The notes under the pieces are model-generated. The model did no database searches. It was not told the origin of the DNA and saw only the letters and a program-made list of their open reading frames with translations. This document shows, one piece after another, positions 15,481 through 25,382 of a stretch of 64,000 nucleotides of DNA. Within the stretch, counting starts at the first letter, position 1, and each line of letters opens with the position of its first letter. A program made the position numbers and the translations under genes. The stretch comes from Protula sp. h YS-2021 (Eukaryota > Annelida > Polychaeta > Sabellida > Serpulidae), in assembly GCA_949752745.1 (NCBI GenBank), contig OX457029.1:18060615-18124614 (forward strand), given 5' to 3'.

Positions 15481-15734
15481 AAACACAGTGGTTTAAGGAA
15501 GATTTTCAGCCATGGATCCAGAGCTGTGCATGGTGAGGAAAACGAAATAAAAGGTAAGTTGTCCATTTCCATATTACTTGTGATACAGAAAATGAAACCC
15601 TTTGATTGTGAAACGCCCAATGCGGACAACAATAATTAGTCAAAGTCTACTAACTGATACATGAGAATTATGTTGTGAAAAGGGTGGGGGGGGGGGGCGC
15701 CGAAGTATGCTTACCCTGGACAAAGGATACATAC

Positions 15735-15905
15735 ATTTTATTGGTGCACTCCAAGCGCCATCCATCTGGCAAATTGAGACAAACTGGCTGCTGGAGACAT
15801 ATCCATCATTGCAGGCATAACCGGCTATGTCAAGCAAGGCACTCCCGGACAAAAACAGCAGGGTCGCATGGGGAGGGACGTCAGGGACGCCGCAGTTCTT
15901 GTGCT
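15735..15905 (-). CDS. Sushi/CCP-domain exon of a host gene
   Basis: The - strand encodes one complete complement control protein module: NCGVPDVPPHATLLF, then GYACNDGYVSSS, SICQMDG and AWSAPIKC. The four cysteines, the aromatic Y-x-C-x-x-G-Y and the G-x-WS before the last Cys match the family. A CAG acceptor precedes 15905 after a T-rich tract. The donor GTATGT starts at 15734, giving a 171-nt exon symmetric in phase 1, the usual CCP exon form. An alternative donor, GTAAGC at 15714, would break that symmetry. CCP modules occur in secreted or cell-surface proteins. Other exons of this gene were not found next to it. Confidence 0.65.
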
Positions 15906-15989
15906 CTGTCACAAATTAAATAAAAACATCGTCTCTTTTTCCCCCTGTTGTAATGAATGGTTTGCGATGGTTCTACTAAGGAATCTTGA

Positions 15990-16918
15990 CAATCCAGGAC
16001 ATAGCTCCCCCCATATCGCCCACGTACAGTTCGCCCCCGCTCATTACGCCCCCAGATAGAAAAGTGGACATTACGCACATTACGCCCCGAGATTTTATTA
16101 CTCTATTTCAACTGAAAATTATCGGAGATCTTCTATAAGCTATTTCGGGGGAACGAAGCCACATCTTTGTAAGTCGGATTACGGCTAGGTATTTGATTTA
16201 ATCCTATTGTAATTGCGTGTCGTATGGGAGGGGGTAGTTGTCGGAGGTGCTGCGTTGTTACTGGCTTAATACGATTTGGGTTTAGGGGATTGTCTTTTGC
16301 CTGTTAATGTCATTTAATCGCTAATGAAGATTATTGTTTCTTTTAAGTCGTGTGTATTTCGATTCGTAGGATTCCATCGCGGTTCCTGCCAAAACTCTTA
16401 AATGTCCACGAGGCAACCCTCAATGACGAGCCCAGGACCAACAACCAGTGCGAAGGATGGAACAACCGCCTCTTCCACTTGGTGAGTTACAAACACCCCT
16501 CAGTTTAGGCTTTCATCAACGCCATGAAAGCAGGAGGAGGCAACAGTTCAAACCCTGATTGACCAAGACATGCAGGGAGTTCCGCAAGGAAACGAGTCCG
16601 CAAGGAATGCAGTGCTCTGCAGAGGCGCCTGAAAACTGGATTGGTCGAAGATTTCTCGAGAGGGGTTGGTTATAACATCAATATGGCGTTGTGTCAATAG
16701 GAAAAACCAAGAAGATTAAGATGTGTGTAACGCGTTTCACTTACTGAGATAAAATAACTTTTCAATAAATAGTGATACTGGATAACATGTTTAATTTTTT
16801 AAAAAGGTCAGGGGCGAAATGTCCACTTTTTCATCGGGGGCGTAATGGGTGGGGGGCAATATGAGCGGGGGCGAAGTGTCGTGCGAGTAATGGTCCGGGG
16901 CGTAACGGGCGGATAACA
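15990..16918. mobile_element. MULE-like DNA transposon with inverted ends and AATCTTGA target duplication
   Basis: Imperfect ~100-bp inverted ends rich in TTCGCCCCCGCTCAT, TACGCCCCC and AAAGTGGACATT lie at about 16010-16098 and 16802-16912. The octamer AATCTTGA flanks both sides (15982-15989 and 16919-16926), consistent with the 8-11 bp target duplications of Mutator-like elements. The interior holds a decayed transposase C-terminus. Confidence 0.65.
16400..16680 (+). pseudogene. MULE-type transposase C-terminal remnant
   Basis: In the + frame the translation has DEPRTNNQCEGWNNRLFHLV followed by SYKHPSV and AFINAMK. This is the (R)TNN.(C/V)EGW(H/N)(N/R)R pattern with a following HP typical of MULE/FLYWCH-associated transposases. 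An in-frame stop interrupts it after SV, and only about 80 codons are recognisable. It sits inside the inverted ends described above, agreeing with a heavily deleted autonomous element. Confidence 0.55.
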
Positions 16919-17289
16919 AATCTTGAGGATAAAACTGAAATATGAAAACGTGCTAAAAGTTCAACCTTTGAATTTGTGCCAATGCTAAAAGTATTAGGAA
17001 CATAAATGAAAGGCACCAAACCACCTGTCCCTTAGAATATTTTCTCTTGATGAAATCCAACGAACTCCGTAATTATGTTATGAAAACATACTTCTGAACA
17101 GATGAACAGATAATCCATTTAATATTTTTGCAATCTCACAAGCAATCCTAATGAAAAGATAGATAAATAGTTTAAAAGTTTTCTGCAACACGACTGATGG
17201 TATTGGGGTGAGATGGACTAAATACATCAAGAGGTGTCGGAACATGATGAAAAATTCCACGGACCACAACCACCCATTCAGCATAATTT

Positions 17290-18250
17290 TTCGTCCCAAG
17301 TATAAAACGCGTTGTTGTTATATGGGATTTACGTGGGAACGTGGGACGTTGGCATGGCCACATAGAAAACATGTGTAATATACGTGGACATTCCCACCTT
17401 GTGATTTCCGTATAAACCCTACATATAATATACATAGACTTTCCCTCGTATAAAATGCACCTGTAGATACACGCGTAAACTGCATGGTTTTTCCCGCGTA
17501 ATTGCCACCGTGGGCATTCCCCTGTATAATATACGTAGAATTCCCCACTTCTAAAATGCATGGGTAATTAACGCATATTATATGTATATTATACTTTTGA
17601 ATTCCCACGTAAAATTTCATTAGAAGTATTTTGTATATTACACGTATATTTGACGTGGGATTTCCCATATGGGCATTCCCATGTAAAATACACACAAATA
17701 AAGCGTGAAAATTTCCATTTAGTAAAGGCATGGGAAAATATATGCATATTATGCGCAGTCTGGCAATGTGGGCTTATTATCGCAGACCGGAAACAGCCGC
17801 CATTGAGCGATAATATATTTAAATTTGGCTAAATTCTGCCTATTTTGGTGGAGGGCTGCCTTTTTTCTAAGTATATAGAAAGTTAGACATGGAAATACCA
17901 ATTTCACTAAAATTTGTATGCTTAAAATTCTTTTAAGGAGTAATTTATAACTGCACTATAGTTATAAAGGTTCATGTCTGTGTATTCGATGGAGTTATCG
18001 TGTATGCCCAGGGTGGATCGCCCCTTTAAAATTCCATGCTTAATATGCGTGGAAATTCCCACATACAAAATGCATGGAAATATATGCGTTTAAAACGCAT
18101 GGGCTCACATGCGTATAATACACATTGGAAAGAGTCTCAAACGCTCCTAAATCCCACCTAACTACATGGGAATTCCCAAACAAAACACACATTATTTATG
18201 CCTATGTACGTGGGAATACCCACATGTATTATGCATAGTCCCCATGTGGG
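17290..18250. repeat. Palindromic GTGGGAATTCCCAC / GTATAATATACGT repeat island
   Basis: Two blocks (about 17320-17760 and 18030-18250) consist of alternating GGGAATTCCCAC-like and TATAATATACGTG-like phrases in both orientations, so each block can fold on itself. A single-copy interior (17760-18030) separates them. The arrangement resembles a foldback element. Short frames through it are by-products. Confidence 0.6.
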
Positions 18251-18499
18251 ACTGCTATCTGGGCAATTGTTCGCCCACTTCTCCACTTTGGAGGTGAGGA
18301 CCTCTGGCGACGCAGAAAACTGCACCAGGTGAGGGAGAATATACTTTTGACAAAGGTGTTACGGCACTGACGGAGTACTTTCAGTCAAACCAAAACAAAG
18401 AGTATTTGCGGTACGAATTTCGGCGTACGTCGCAGCAACCCTCTGAGTAAATCGACAGGTATGTCACACGGGTACTTACCTTAGCGTCTGCATGTGAAT

Positions 18500-19088
18500 T
18501 CGCTGATGTGGAGCAGGAAATAAAATCACAGATTATTTCGGGTTGCTCTTCTCAACGGTTACCTCAGAACGGGCTCAGTGAACACTCTTGGAATTTAGCC
18601 AGACTCATAGAAGTCGGTAAATCATGCAAGTTACGTGACCAACATACCCAAAATATTGAACGTAACACGGAACTCAAAGTAAATGCAGTCAAGTCGAAGG
18701 CGACATATAACATAACGTCACAATACAGTAATCGAGTACTAGACCCAAACATCTGAGGACGTATAACCAATGTGGTGAAAATTATCCACACCCAAACAAG
18801 TGCCCTGCAATGGTCACGTATGCAAGTCATGTGGGAAGTCCAATCATTTCGAAAAGATGTGCCAGTCCAGAAAACGTTAAGATAAACGAAACAAGCCACG
18901 TGTTCGCGCCATGACCCAGGAAACGATCCTCAGTGAAAATGATTTTGTGTGGTCCATCAAATCCACGACAAAGTCATTTCCAGTCTTTCATGTAGGAATT
19001 AATGGAACAATGATTCACTGCCTTGCGGATTCTGGATCAAGTGTGAATTTGCTGTCTTTGTGTGATTATGAGGCCCTTACCAACAAGT
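18500..19088 (+). pseudogene. Gag C-terminus (two CCHC knuckles) and retropepsin remnant
   Basis: A gag-like frame (DVEQEIKSQIISGC) stops at 18754. Two CCHC zinc knuckles follow in changing frames: QCGENYPHPNKCP and CKSCGKSNHFEKMC. A retropepsin segment is then readable, with FHVGINGTMI and the active-site motif LADSGSSVNLL (DSG in place of the commoner DTG). The reading frame ends at a TGA near 19088. Stops and frame changes make it non-functional. Confidence 0.6.
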
Positions 19089-20312
19089 GAGTGCCGAGTC
19101 TCATGCGAGAGCTGACTCGCAAAGATGTTCAATTTGCCTGGACTTCTAAACAACAAAGAGCTTTTGACAAACTGAAAACCGCTATTACTACTACACCTGC
19201 GCTATCCTACTATGATCTGAACACGGAAACAGAAGTCTACGCGGATGCATCATCAGTTGGAATCAGTGCAATCCTGATGCTACGTTATGTGATCCTACAC
19301 TCCAAGCAGTCATCAAGTCGCTACAGACTGGTCAGTGGCAAAGACATGTCGATGATTCAGGTGTCAACAAAACTCAGTTTAAACGATACGAGCTGCTTCA
19401 ACAAGAACTTATTGCCTCATTGGCTAGTGACATGATTTTTAGAGACACTCGAATTCTAATTCCTGAGAGTCTACAACAACGCACAGTTCAACTAGCTCAC
19501 CTTGGACATCAAGGTCTAGTGAAGACCAAGGCATTACTCCGACAAAAAGTATGATTCCAGGTATAGATAAATTTGTCGATGAAACAGCCCGAAACTGTTT
19601 TACTTGTCAAATGTCAACGCACACACGGAGCCGAGAACCACTGATAATTTCACCGCTACCATCAGCCCCATGGAAAGAACTGACATGGATTTCTGTCAAA
19701 TTGCCAATGGAACTTACCTTTTCGTGCCTTTGATGAATATAGTAGATTTCCATTCGTCGAAGTAGTATCTACTACATCTGCCCGCACTACGTTATCAAAA
19801 TTGGATAATATTCTGTCAATCAGAGGAATTCCAACCGTTATAAAATCCGACAATGGCCCACAATTTCAATGCATGGAAATGGGGAGGAAATGGGGTTTAG
19901 ACATCGTGAAAAACACCCCTTTACCCACCTGCGAATTCTGAAGCCGAACGATTCATGAGAACTTTGAAGAAATCTGTAAATGCTGCTATAGTCAAAAATC
20001 AAAATTAGCAACAACAAATGAGAGAATTTCTACTCTCATACCGTGCAACTCCACATTCAACTACCGGAGTACCTCTTGAAACATTATTATTTGGGACTCT
20101 CACCACAACAAAGCTACCAGATGTCACTGCTGAAGTTTGTGACAACGCTCTCAGGCGAAGGGATCACGCAATGAAGATTACACAAGTAAGGAGGACGAAG
20201 CCAAAGTTCCTGAGGCAACAGCATCAGGGAAATCACAATCACCAAGCCAAAAGTTCTCCCTCCTCTGCGACCAAAGAGTCAAAGAACAAGAGCTCTTCCT
20301 TCCAGATTTTTT
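19089..20312 (+). pseudogene. RT/RNase H scrap joined to integrase
   Basis: The first ~65 codons match the end of RT and the start of RNase H (TRKDVQFAWTSKQQRAFDKL, then YDLNTETEVYADASSVGISA). The RNase H core is deleted. Integrase follows: the H2C2 zinc site HLGHQG...NCFTCQ, a core with IKSDNGPQF-type motif near 19845, AERFMRTLKKSVNAA with the catalytic Glu near 19950, and YRATPHSTTGVPLETLLFG. Several stops and frameshifts break it. It belongs to the same element as the upstream gag/protease. Confidence 0.65.
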
Positions 20313-20649
20313 GACTATGTCATGTAATTTAAAAAAAAAAAAAGAAAGAAGGAAGGAATGAAAGAAAGAAATGAACTTTGATTATTTTTCTCTTATTAAG
20401 AATACCATGAACTTTTACATGCTTATTTAGTTAGGTTGCTTCTTGTTAGTTTAAAAGTCGTGCTCGCATAAAAGTGACATTTCAGATATTGCTTAAATAT
20501 TAAAATTAAAAGTTGTAAAGGTTTTTGTTTATAGTATTTGAAAATTATTTCAAAACTAGGTCGGGAGGGATGTTTTAAACTTCTTGTACTTCGAATAAAC
20601 AATAACGCCATAGCTGTAACTCTTTTAAACGGATGCTCCATATGCATTA

Positions 20650-20960
20650 TGTACTAAGTAGGACTATCCAGGAAGTGTATTCTCATTAATCTTCAGTGTT
20701 TGTTTTATACCAGAAGTGATGCATATCCGTCTGTATCGGAAGTTTGGTTAATCGTCATATCCAGATGTAATTACGCCCATGTAAATGCCCGTCTATATAA
20801 ACCCAAGAAAATAGTAATATCCTTAGAACAATGCAGAACAATTCAGAACCGCTCAGAGTGACTACAGTAATGCTAAAATAAAGAAAGTAAACTTAAGCTT
20901 TAAAGAGCACGCACGCTATCATTGTGTTTGGATCAAGCAAACAAACAGTTGCGTCCCTTC
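20650..20960 (+). other. Possible 3' LTR of the Ty3/gypsy remnant
   Basis: A TATATAAA element near 20797 and an AATAAAG near 20877, followed by a short tail, have the spacing of an LTR promoter and poly(A) signal. The 5' partner LTR is missing, so boundaries and identity are uncertain. Confidence 0.35.
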
Positions 20961-20964
20961 GGAG

Positions 20965-21618
20965 ATAAGGGCCAGGAGTGAAGTGACACAAGGGATTAGA
21001 TAGAGAGTTACACAGAGACCCACAAACAAAGAATTTTATCTCACTGCAGACAAGGCGCCAGGAGAGCTGGGCTTCCTTGATAACAATGAGACAAGCAGAC
21101 AAGAGACTGCTTCTCACCGGACTATCACGGGAACTCAGCGACTGTGTTTTTTACCAAAGATTGCACCAATTGTAAAGACACGCATAAACATCAATAAATC
21201 CTACCGATATTTATTCTTACATTATGCAGTGGATTATTAAAAGTAGTCTTCAATCTTTTCTCAAGATGTGCTTAGCCTGACCGGATGCAAAATAAGGGCC
21301 AGGAGTGAAGTGACACAAGGGATTAGATAGAGAGTTACACAGAGACCCGCAAACAAAGAGTTTTATCTCACTGCAGACAAGGCACCAGGAGAGCTGGGCT
21401 TCCTTGATAACAATGAGACAAGCAGACAAGAGACTGCTTCTCACCGGACTATCACTGGAACTCAGCGACTGTGTTTTTTACCAAATATTGCACCAATTTT
21501 AAAGACACGCATAAACATCAATAAATCCTACCCATATTTATTCTTACATTATGCAGTGGATTATTAAAAGTAGTCTTCAATCTTTTCTCAAGATGTGCTT
21601 AGCCTGACCGGATGCAAA
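20965..21618. repeat. Tandem duplication of a 327-bp unit
   Basis: Two direct copies begin at 20965 and 21292 with ATAAGGGCCAGGAGTGAAG and end near GACCGGATGCAAAATAA. They differ by a few substitutions only. The last ~75 bp of each unit are also the outer end of the DIRS inverted repeat to the right. Confidence 0.85.
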
Positions 21619-21905
21619 ATAAATAAAAAAAAAAACAAACGGACTGGCTTGGAAATAACAAGTGTATTACACAGCCTATTGTGGGCTCAGCCGCGAAGTA
21701 TTTCGTGACCCTAACCAAAGAGGTCTCTAAATTAACAGCTGTATAAACTTGAACATTACGCTAAATTATTTTCCAAACCAAAATATAACAGTAGGTGTAT
21801 GGTGGAAACTTAGGGACCTGTTAATGTATAGGCTACATTGGCTCCAAGAATGCGTGCACATCTCAAGCGTAGGTCAAGGGAGGCGGCTGTATACCTCTCA
21901 TATGC
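21548..21905. repeat. DIRS inverted terminal repeat, left arm (3' end of element)
   Basis: Pairs with 23985-24345 in inverted orientation. A core of about 85 bp around CAGCTGTATAAACTTGAACA is almost identical. The outer end overlaps the 327-bp tandem unit. Confidence 0.8.
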
Positions 21906-22259
21906 GTCCGATTTACAGTCACCCTGTGCTTTAATAACCTCAGTTGGCAGGCCTCAAGCGAGCGCAAACGAAGCACCCCCCTGCACGCAGGGAGTGTCCA
22001 CTGCATTCTTTGGGGTTGCAACCTGCTTCCACAAGCACTCAATCTTGTAACGTTTTGGTGTGTTTTACGCTGAATTGCGAAATTGCGAGGTATCTGTCAA
22101 ACTGGAAGTCGCGACGACACAGATTCCCTCAACACGAGTGGGAAGTCAGAGTCTTCGTTAAAATTGTTGCTTTTGTTGTGAAAGTAAAAAATCTCAATCA
22201 GCAAGCGGTCCAAAACAGCTGATATACATAGCTAGTACCCAAACATTTGTAAACTGCAC

Positions 22260-22499
22260 TTAGTATATCCAGTGTGATTTGGAGATTTTCTTTGGTACAA
22301 CTTCCTTCGCCATTTCTATCCCTTTAAGAACTGTTCCAATGTGGTAGCTGTTCTTGTGAAGAGTGTGGTTGAGCTCCAGTTGCATGTGGCGTATGCCCGA
22401 GATGTAGCAACGAACCGACAAGGAAGAGTGGGTGCGAGCAAGGTAGGCAACGTAGCGGCACAGAGTTATGGGAGAGGCAGGCACTGCTGTATACCCCAA
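22260..22499 (-). pseudogene. DIRS tyrosine recombinase, N-terminal part
   Basis: The translation ASPITLCRYVAYLARTHSS, then CYISGIRHMQLELN and HIGTVLKGIEMAKE, is the core-binding domain pattern of DIRS recombinases. The catalytic Arg-His-Arg-Tyr part is absent, so this is a truncated relic. Confidence 0.7.
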
Positions 22500-22710
22500 A
22501 CTTTGACAAAACTTCGAAAAGTGCGTACATGGATGGGGTACACATTGCGCATATTAGGAGCTGTTTGTACATGGTCCATTCGCTGTCCAGTTGTTGCTCC
22601 TACTGAACCATTGTTGTAATAGAAAACGCTGTGCTTCATGTGACATATGCAATAACGGCGCATGAAAATGTTAGGTTATCAGCCCAATGAATATAAAGCC
22701 AGTCCATGAC

Positions 22711-23057
22711 TCAGTTATTTTGGACTATAACTGCGCCTGCCCCTGTGGTTGACGAGTCGGTTACTATGAATTGGCTGCATAACCTGTCGATGGTGTGCAG
22801 GTCTCTTCGGAGATCCACTGTAAGGCGAGTTCGGTGACTGAGGCGTTTGAGTTGCGATAGTCTCTCAATTAAGCATTGTAAGCAAGGCCCGAGAGCATGA
22901 ATAACTCGAGCAATCCAAATTATTTTACCTGCTAGAGACTTGATTGCGCGTTTGTCGCTTGTGTTTTGGCCGTCCCCCATGATGCAAGGGTTTTTCTGAC
23001 GCCTGACAGCTTATTCTGCGGGATCGCTTCGGACGTGTCGATACATACACCCAGGAA
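22711..23057 (-). pseudogene. DIRS RT thumb/RNase H fragment
   Basis: Starts with RLTFLGVCIDTSEAIPQ, continuing KLSGVRKTLASWG in a changed frame, then IKSLAGKIIWIARVIHALGP, LIERLSQLKRLSHRTRLT and a DSSTTGAGAV segment. The last resembles the Asp of RNase H. It continues the RT after the nested SINE. Confidence 0.65.
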
Positions 23058-23059
23058 AG

Positions 23060-23300
23060 TTAGACGTGTGGTGGGTTTGGTTTGGTTTATTGGTACTTTA
23101 AGTCCCTTTCAGCGATCACAGCGCTATATCAGGGCTACCCTGCCACACTATGCTGAAATGGGCATCCCAGTTTGAATCCTTAAGGGGATCATGACTGAGT
23201 GGACAGCTAATAGGCACAAGCAGGATTCAAACCCGCACCGGTTAAACACCCCAGATCATAAAGCGAGCGCTGTTCCAACTGAGCTATCCGCCCCCTTTTT
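23060..23300 (-). mobile_element. tRNA-derived SINE nested in the DIRS RT
   Basis: On - the head reads GGGCGGATAGCTCAGTTGGA (A-box) and about 40 nt later GTGCGGGTTTGAATCCTGC (B-box). A unique body and a CCAATAAACCAAACC tail follow. It separates the DIRS RT segments FAISW and RLTFLG, so it inserted after the DIRS. Confidence 0.7.
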
Positions 23301-23309
23301 CCAGCTGAT

Positions 23310-23863
23310 CGCAAAACCAAGCGAAACAAGAACGTCTATCAATGGGTTCATTGCTTTTCGGGCAGCTTCATACGTGCTGACCCTGATAAAGAAACCGTCA
23401 ATAAAATAAATGATAGCTTTGATTCCCATTCAGCGTAACATGCGACACACGCAGTGAAATATTCCTACGCTGAGAGAAGCTCCAAAACATAGGCGAGTGT
23501 CCACTTTGTAGGTATCGTGCTTGTCGCCTTTAAAACGCCACTTTAGGCCAGCGAAAGTTTGAGAACGGGTGCGTAGACTTGCCTGTCTATAAGCGGATTT
23601 TAGGTCTAATTTCACCATGAACATCCCTGTATTTTCCATGGATATTGCTGTGTCGAATGACAAAAGGTACGTTTGTCTGGTGTAGCGTAGTCGTTTACCA
23701 CCCTGCCCGAAGTTTGCGAACAATTGTGTATAAGACAAATGTCGCCATCGTCCTTCGCTATTGCGCCCAAAGGAGATACGATGTGTGGTTGCAAGTACAC
23801 AATCAGATAACGACCCAAATGCAGTTCTTTTATTATTGCTTGCTCTACCTGCTCACGATACAC
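23310..23863 (-). pseudogene. DIRS reverse transcriptase, N-terminal part
   Basis: Motifs: PHIVSPLGAIAKDDGDICLI, MVKLDLKSAYRQASL (RT motif A), FAGLKWRFKGDKHDTY, RLCFGASLSVGIFH and VLVSLGFAISW up to the SINE. Frameshifts and stops break it, and part between motifs B and C is lost. Confidence 0.7.
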
Positions 23864-23984
23864 AATTTCTGCTGATTTATTCTTCTATTGACAGGCTTTG
23901 TGGTTGGGAGTTAGTGTCTACGATATCAAAGCCGTTAGTTATTCTTTGAATGAGAAAAAATCAGTGAGACTGGAAATCGGACCC

Positions 23985-24345
23985 ATGTCAGAGGTATACA
24001 GACGCCTCCCTTGATCTCCGCTTGAGATGTGCACGCAATCTTGGAGCCATTGTGAAGAAAGACAGGCGAATGTAACATCTGGTCTACATGTCCCTAAGTT
24101 TCCACCATACACCTACTGTTATATTTTGGTTTGGAAAATAATTTAGCGTAATGTTCAAGTTTATACAGCTGCTAATTTAGAGACCTTTCAGGCTAGAGTC
24201 GCGAAATCGCTGACCCCGCTATTGGCTATGTAATAAACTCGGCATTGCCAGTCCGTTTGTTTTTTTTTATTCATTTTGCATCCGGACAGGCTAAGTACAT
24301 ATTGAGAAAAGATTGAAGACCACTTTTAATAATCCACTGCATTAC
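23985..24345. repeat. DIRS inverted terminal repeat, right arm (5' end of element)
   Basis: Inverted partner of 21548-21905. On - it contains an ATG followed by APRLRAHLKRRSREA, the start of the element's first ORF. Confidence 0.8.
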
Positions 24346-25380
24346 GGTTATTTTTACTCTTTTTCATGTTTTGTTGCAAATGTTTAAAGGACAATCACTG
24401 CGAAGTTCTATCCGTTATTTGTTTAAACAGCAAATAGAATATTTCAGTTCCATCAGTTCTAAGAAAGATGGTAAAATAAAGATGGTGTTCCCAAAAAGTT
24501 TTCATCAAACAAAACCTTAGCCAACCTCCCCCCTACTCCCTCCGCACACAAAACTGGTAGAATACAAAATTTTGCTTAAGACATAATGACGATTCTACAA
24601 TTTCATGAAATTGCAATTATACAATTTCAAACAGAATTCGAAGAAGGTGTAATGAGCAGTTGCAGAGATAGTGTAAGGAAAAGATTACTAGGCATAGAAT
24701 TAAGGTGAGACTGACAGACGGCCGAAAAGCATATCGCTATGTGTTGGTGTTTTTCATACATTTTTATTGATTTTCTTCAAAACTTACATGCCACAGTTCA
24801 TGATATCAACACACCACAGCCTCATCTAACAATCATTCTGATCCACAGAGCACAGTTAACAGTACCTCCGAATACATTATTTTACGTTCTTACATGATGT
24901 TTCCTTTAAACTGAAATGTCGTTTAATGCAACGTACATATAATATATTATAGTGCGAGGCTAGGTAGGAGTGAGTCTTGGTAAGGAACATAAGCGTGGGC
25001 TCGGAATGCAGTCTAGTATCACTTGCTTCTCCACCTCGGTTGTAGATCTACCGACATAAAGCTTTTTATTTTATCATTGCAATGTTAAAATGATGACCGA
25101 TATACCCAATTTAACAGCATAGAGATGTAGTGCGTTAAAATATGATAGAACAAATTTGATCTGGCATTTCTTTGAGTTAAATATTTCTTTCAGTTGACAG
25201 TTAATTTAAGTTTAAATTAGATAAGCCATTTAATAAATTGGGGAAACTCCTCCACTTACTCTTAAAGTTTAATACGGATAAAAAATTTGTAGCCGCTATT
25301 ACTCTAGCTGCAATAGATTTTAGTAAAATTTCGTCGCAATAGACTCTAACCGAGAAAAGTTTCTTGGCCTGTCTTGTACT
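24346..25380. other. No gene recognised
   Basis: AT-rich sequence with no domain, no strong repeat and no credible long frame on either strand. Confidence 0.5.
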
Positions 25381-25382
25381 TT

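Larger units (their letters stand above)
18480..20340 (+). mobile_element. Ty3/gypsy-type LTR retrotransposon, internally deleted
   Basis: The order gag zinc knuckle, protease, RT end/RNase H start, integrase on + identifies a Ty3/gypsy element. Most of the reverse transcriptase and the RNase H core are missing. No 5' LTR was found. A possible 3' LTR lies at 20.65-20.96 kb. Confidence 0.75.
21548..24345 (-). mobile_element. DIRS-like tyrosine-recombinase retrotransposon with inverted terminal repeats
   Basis: Inverted arms at about 21548-21905 and 24345-23985 share nearly identical stretches (for example AACAGTAGGTGTATGGTGG with flanks). Between them, on -, lie RT pieces, RT/RNase H and a tyrosine recombinase in the DIRS order. 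Both arms contain the start of the same inward-facing ORF (MAP-R, then RAHLKRRSREA). The body of gag is missing and the RT is split by a SINE. Confidence 0.8.
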
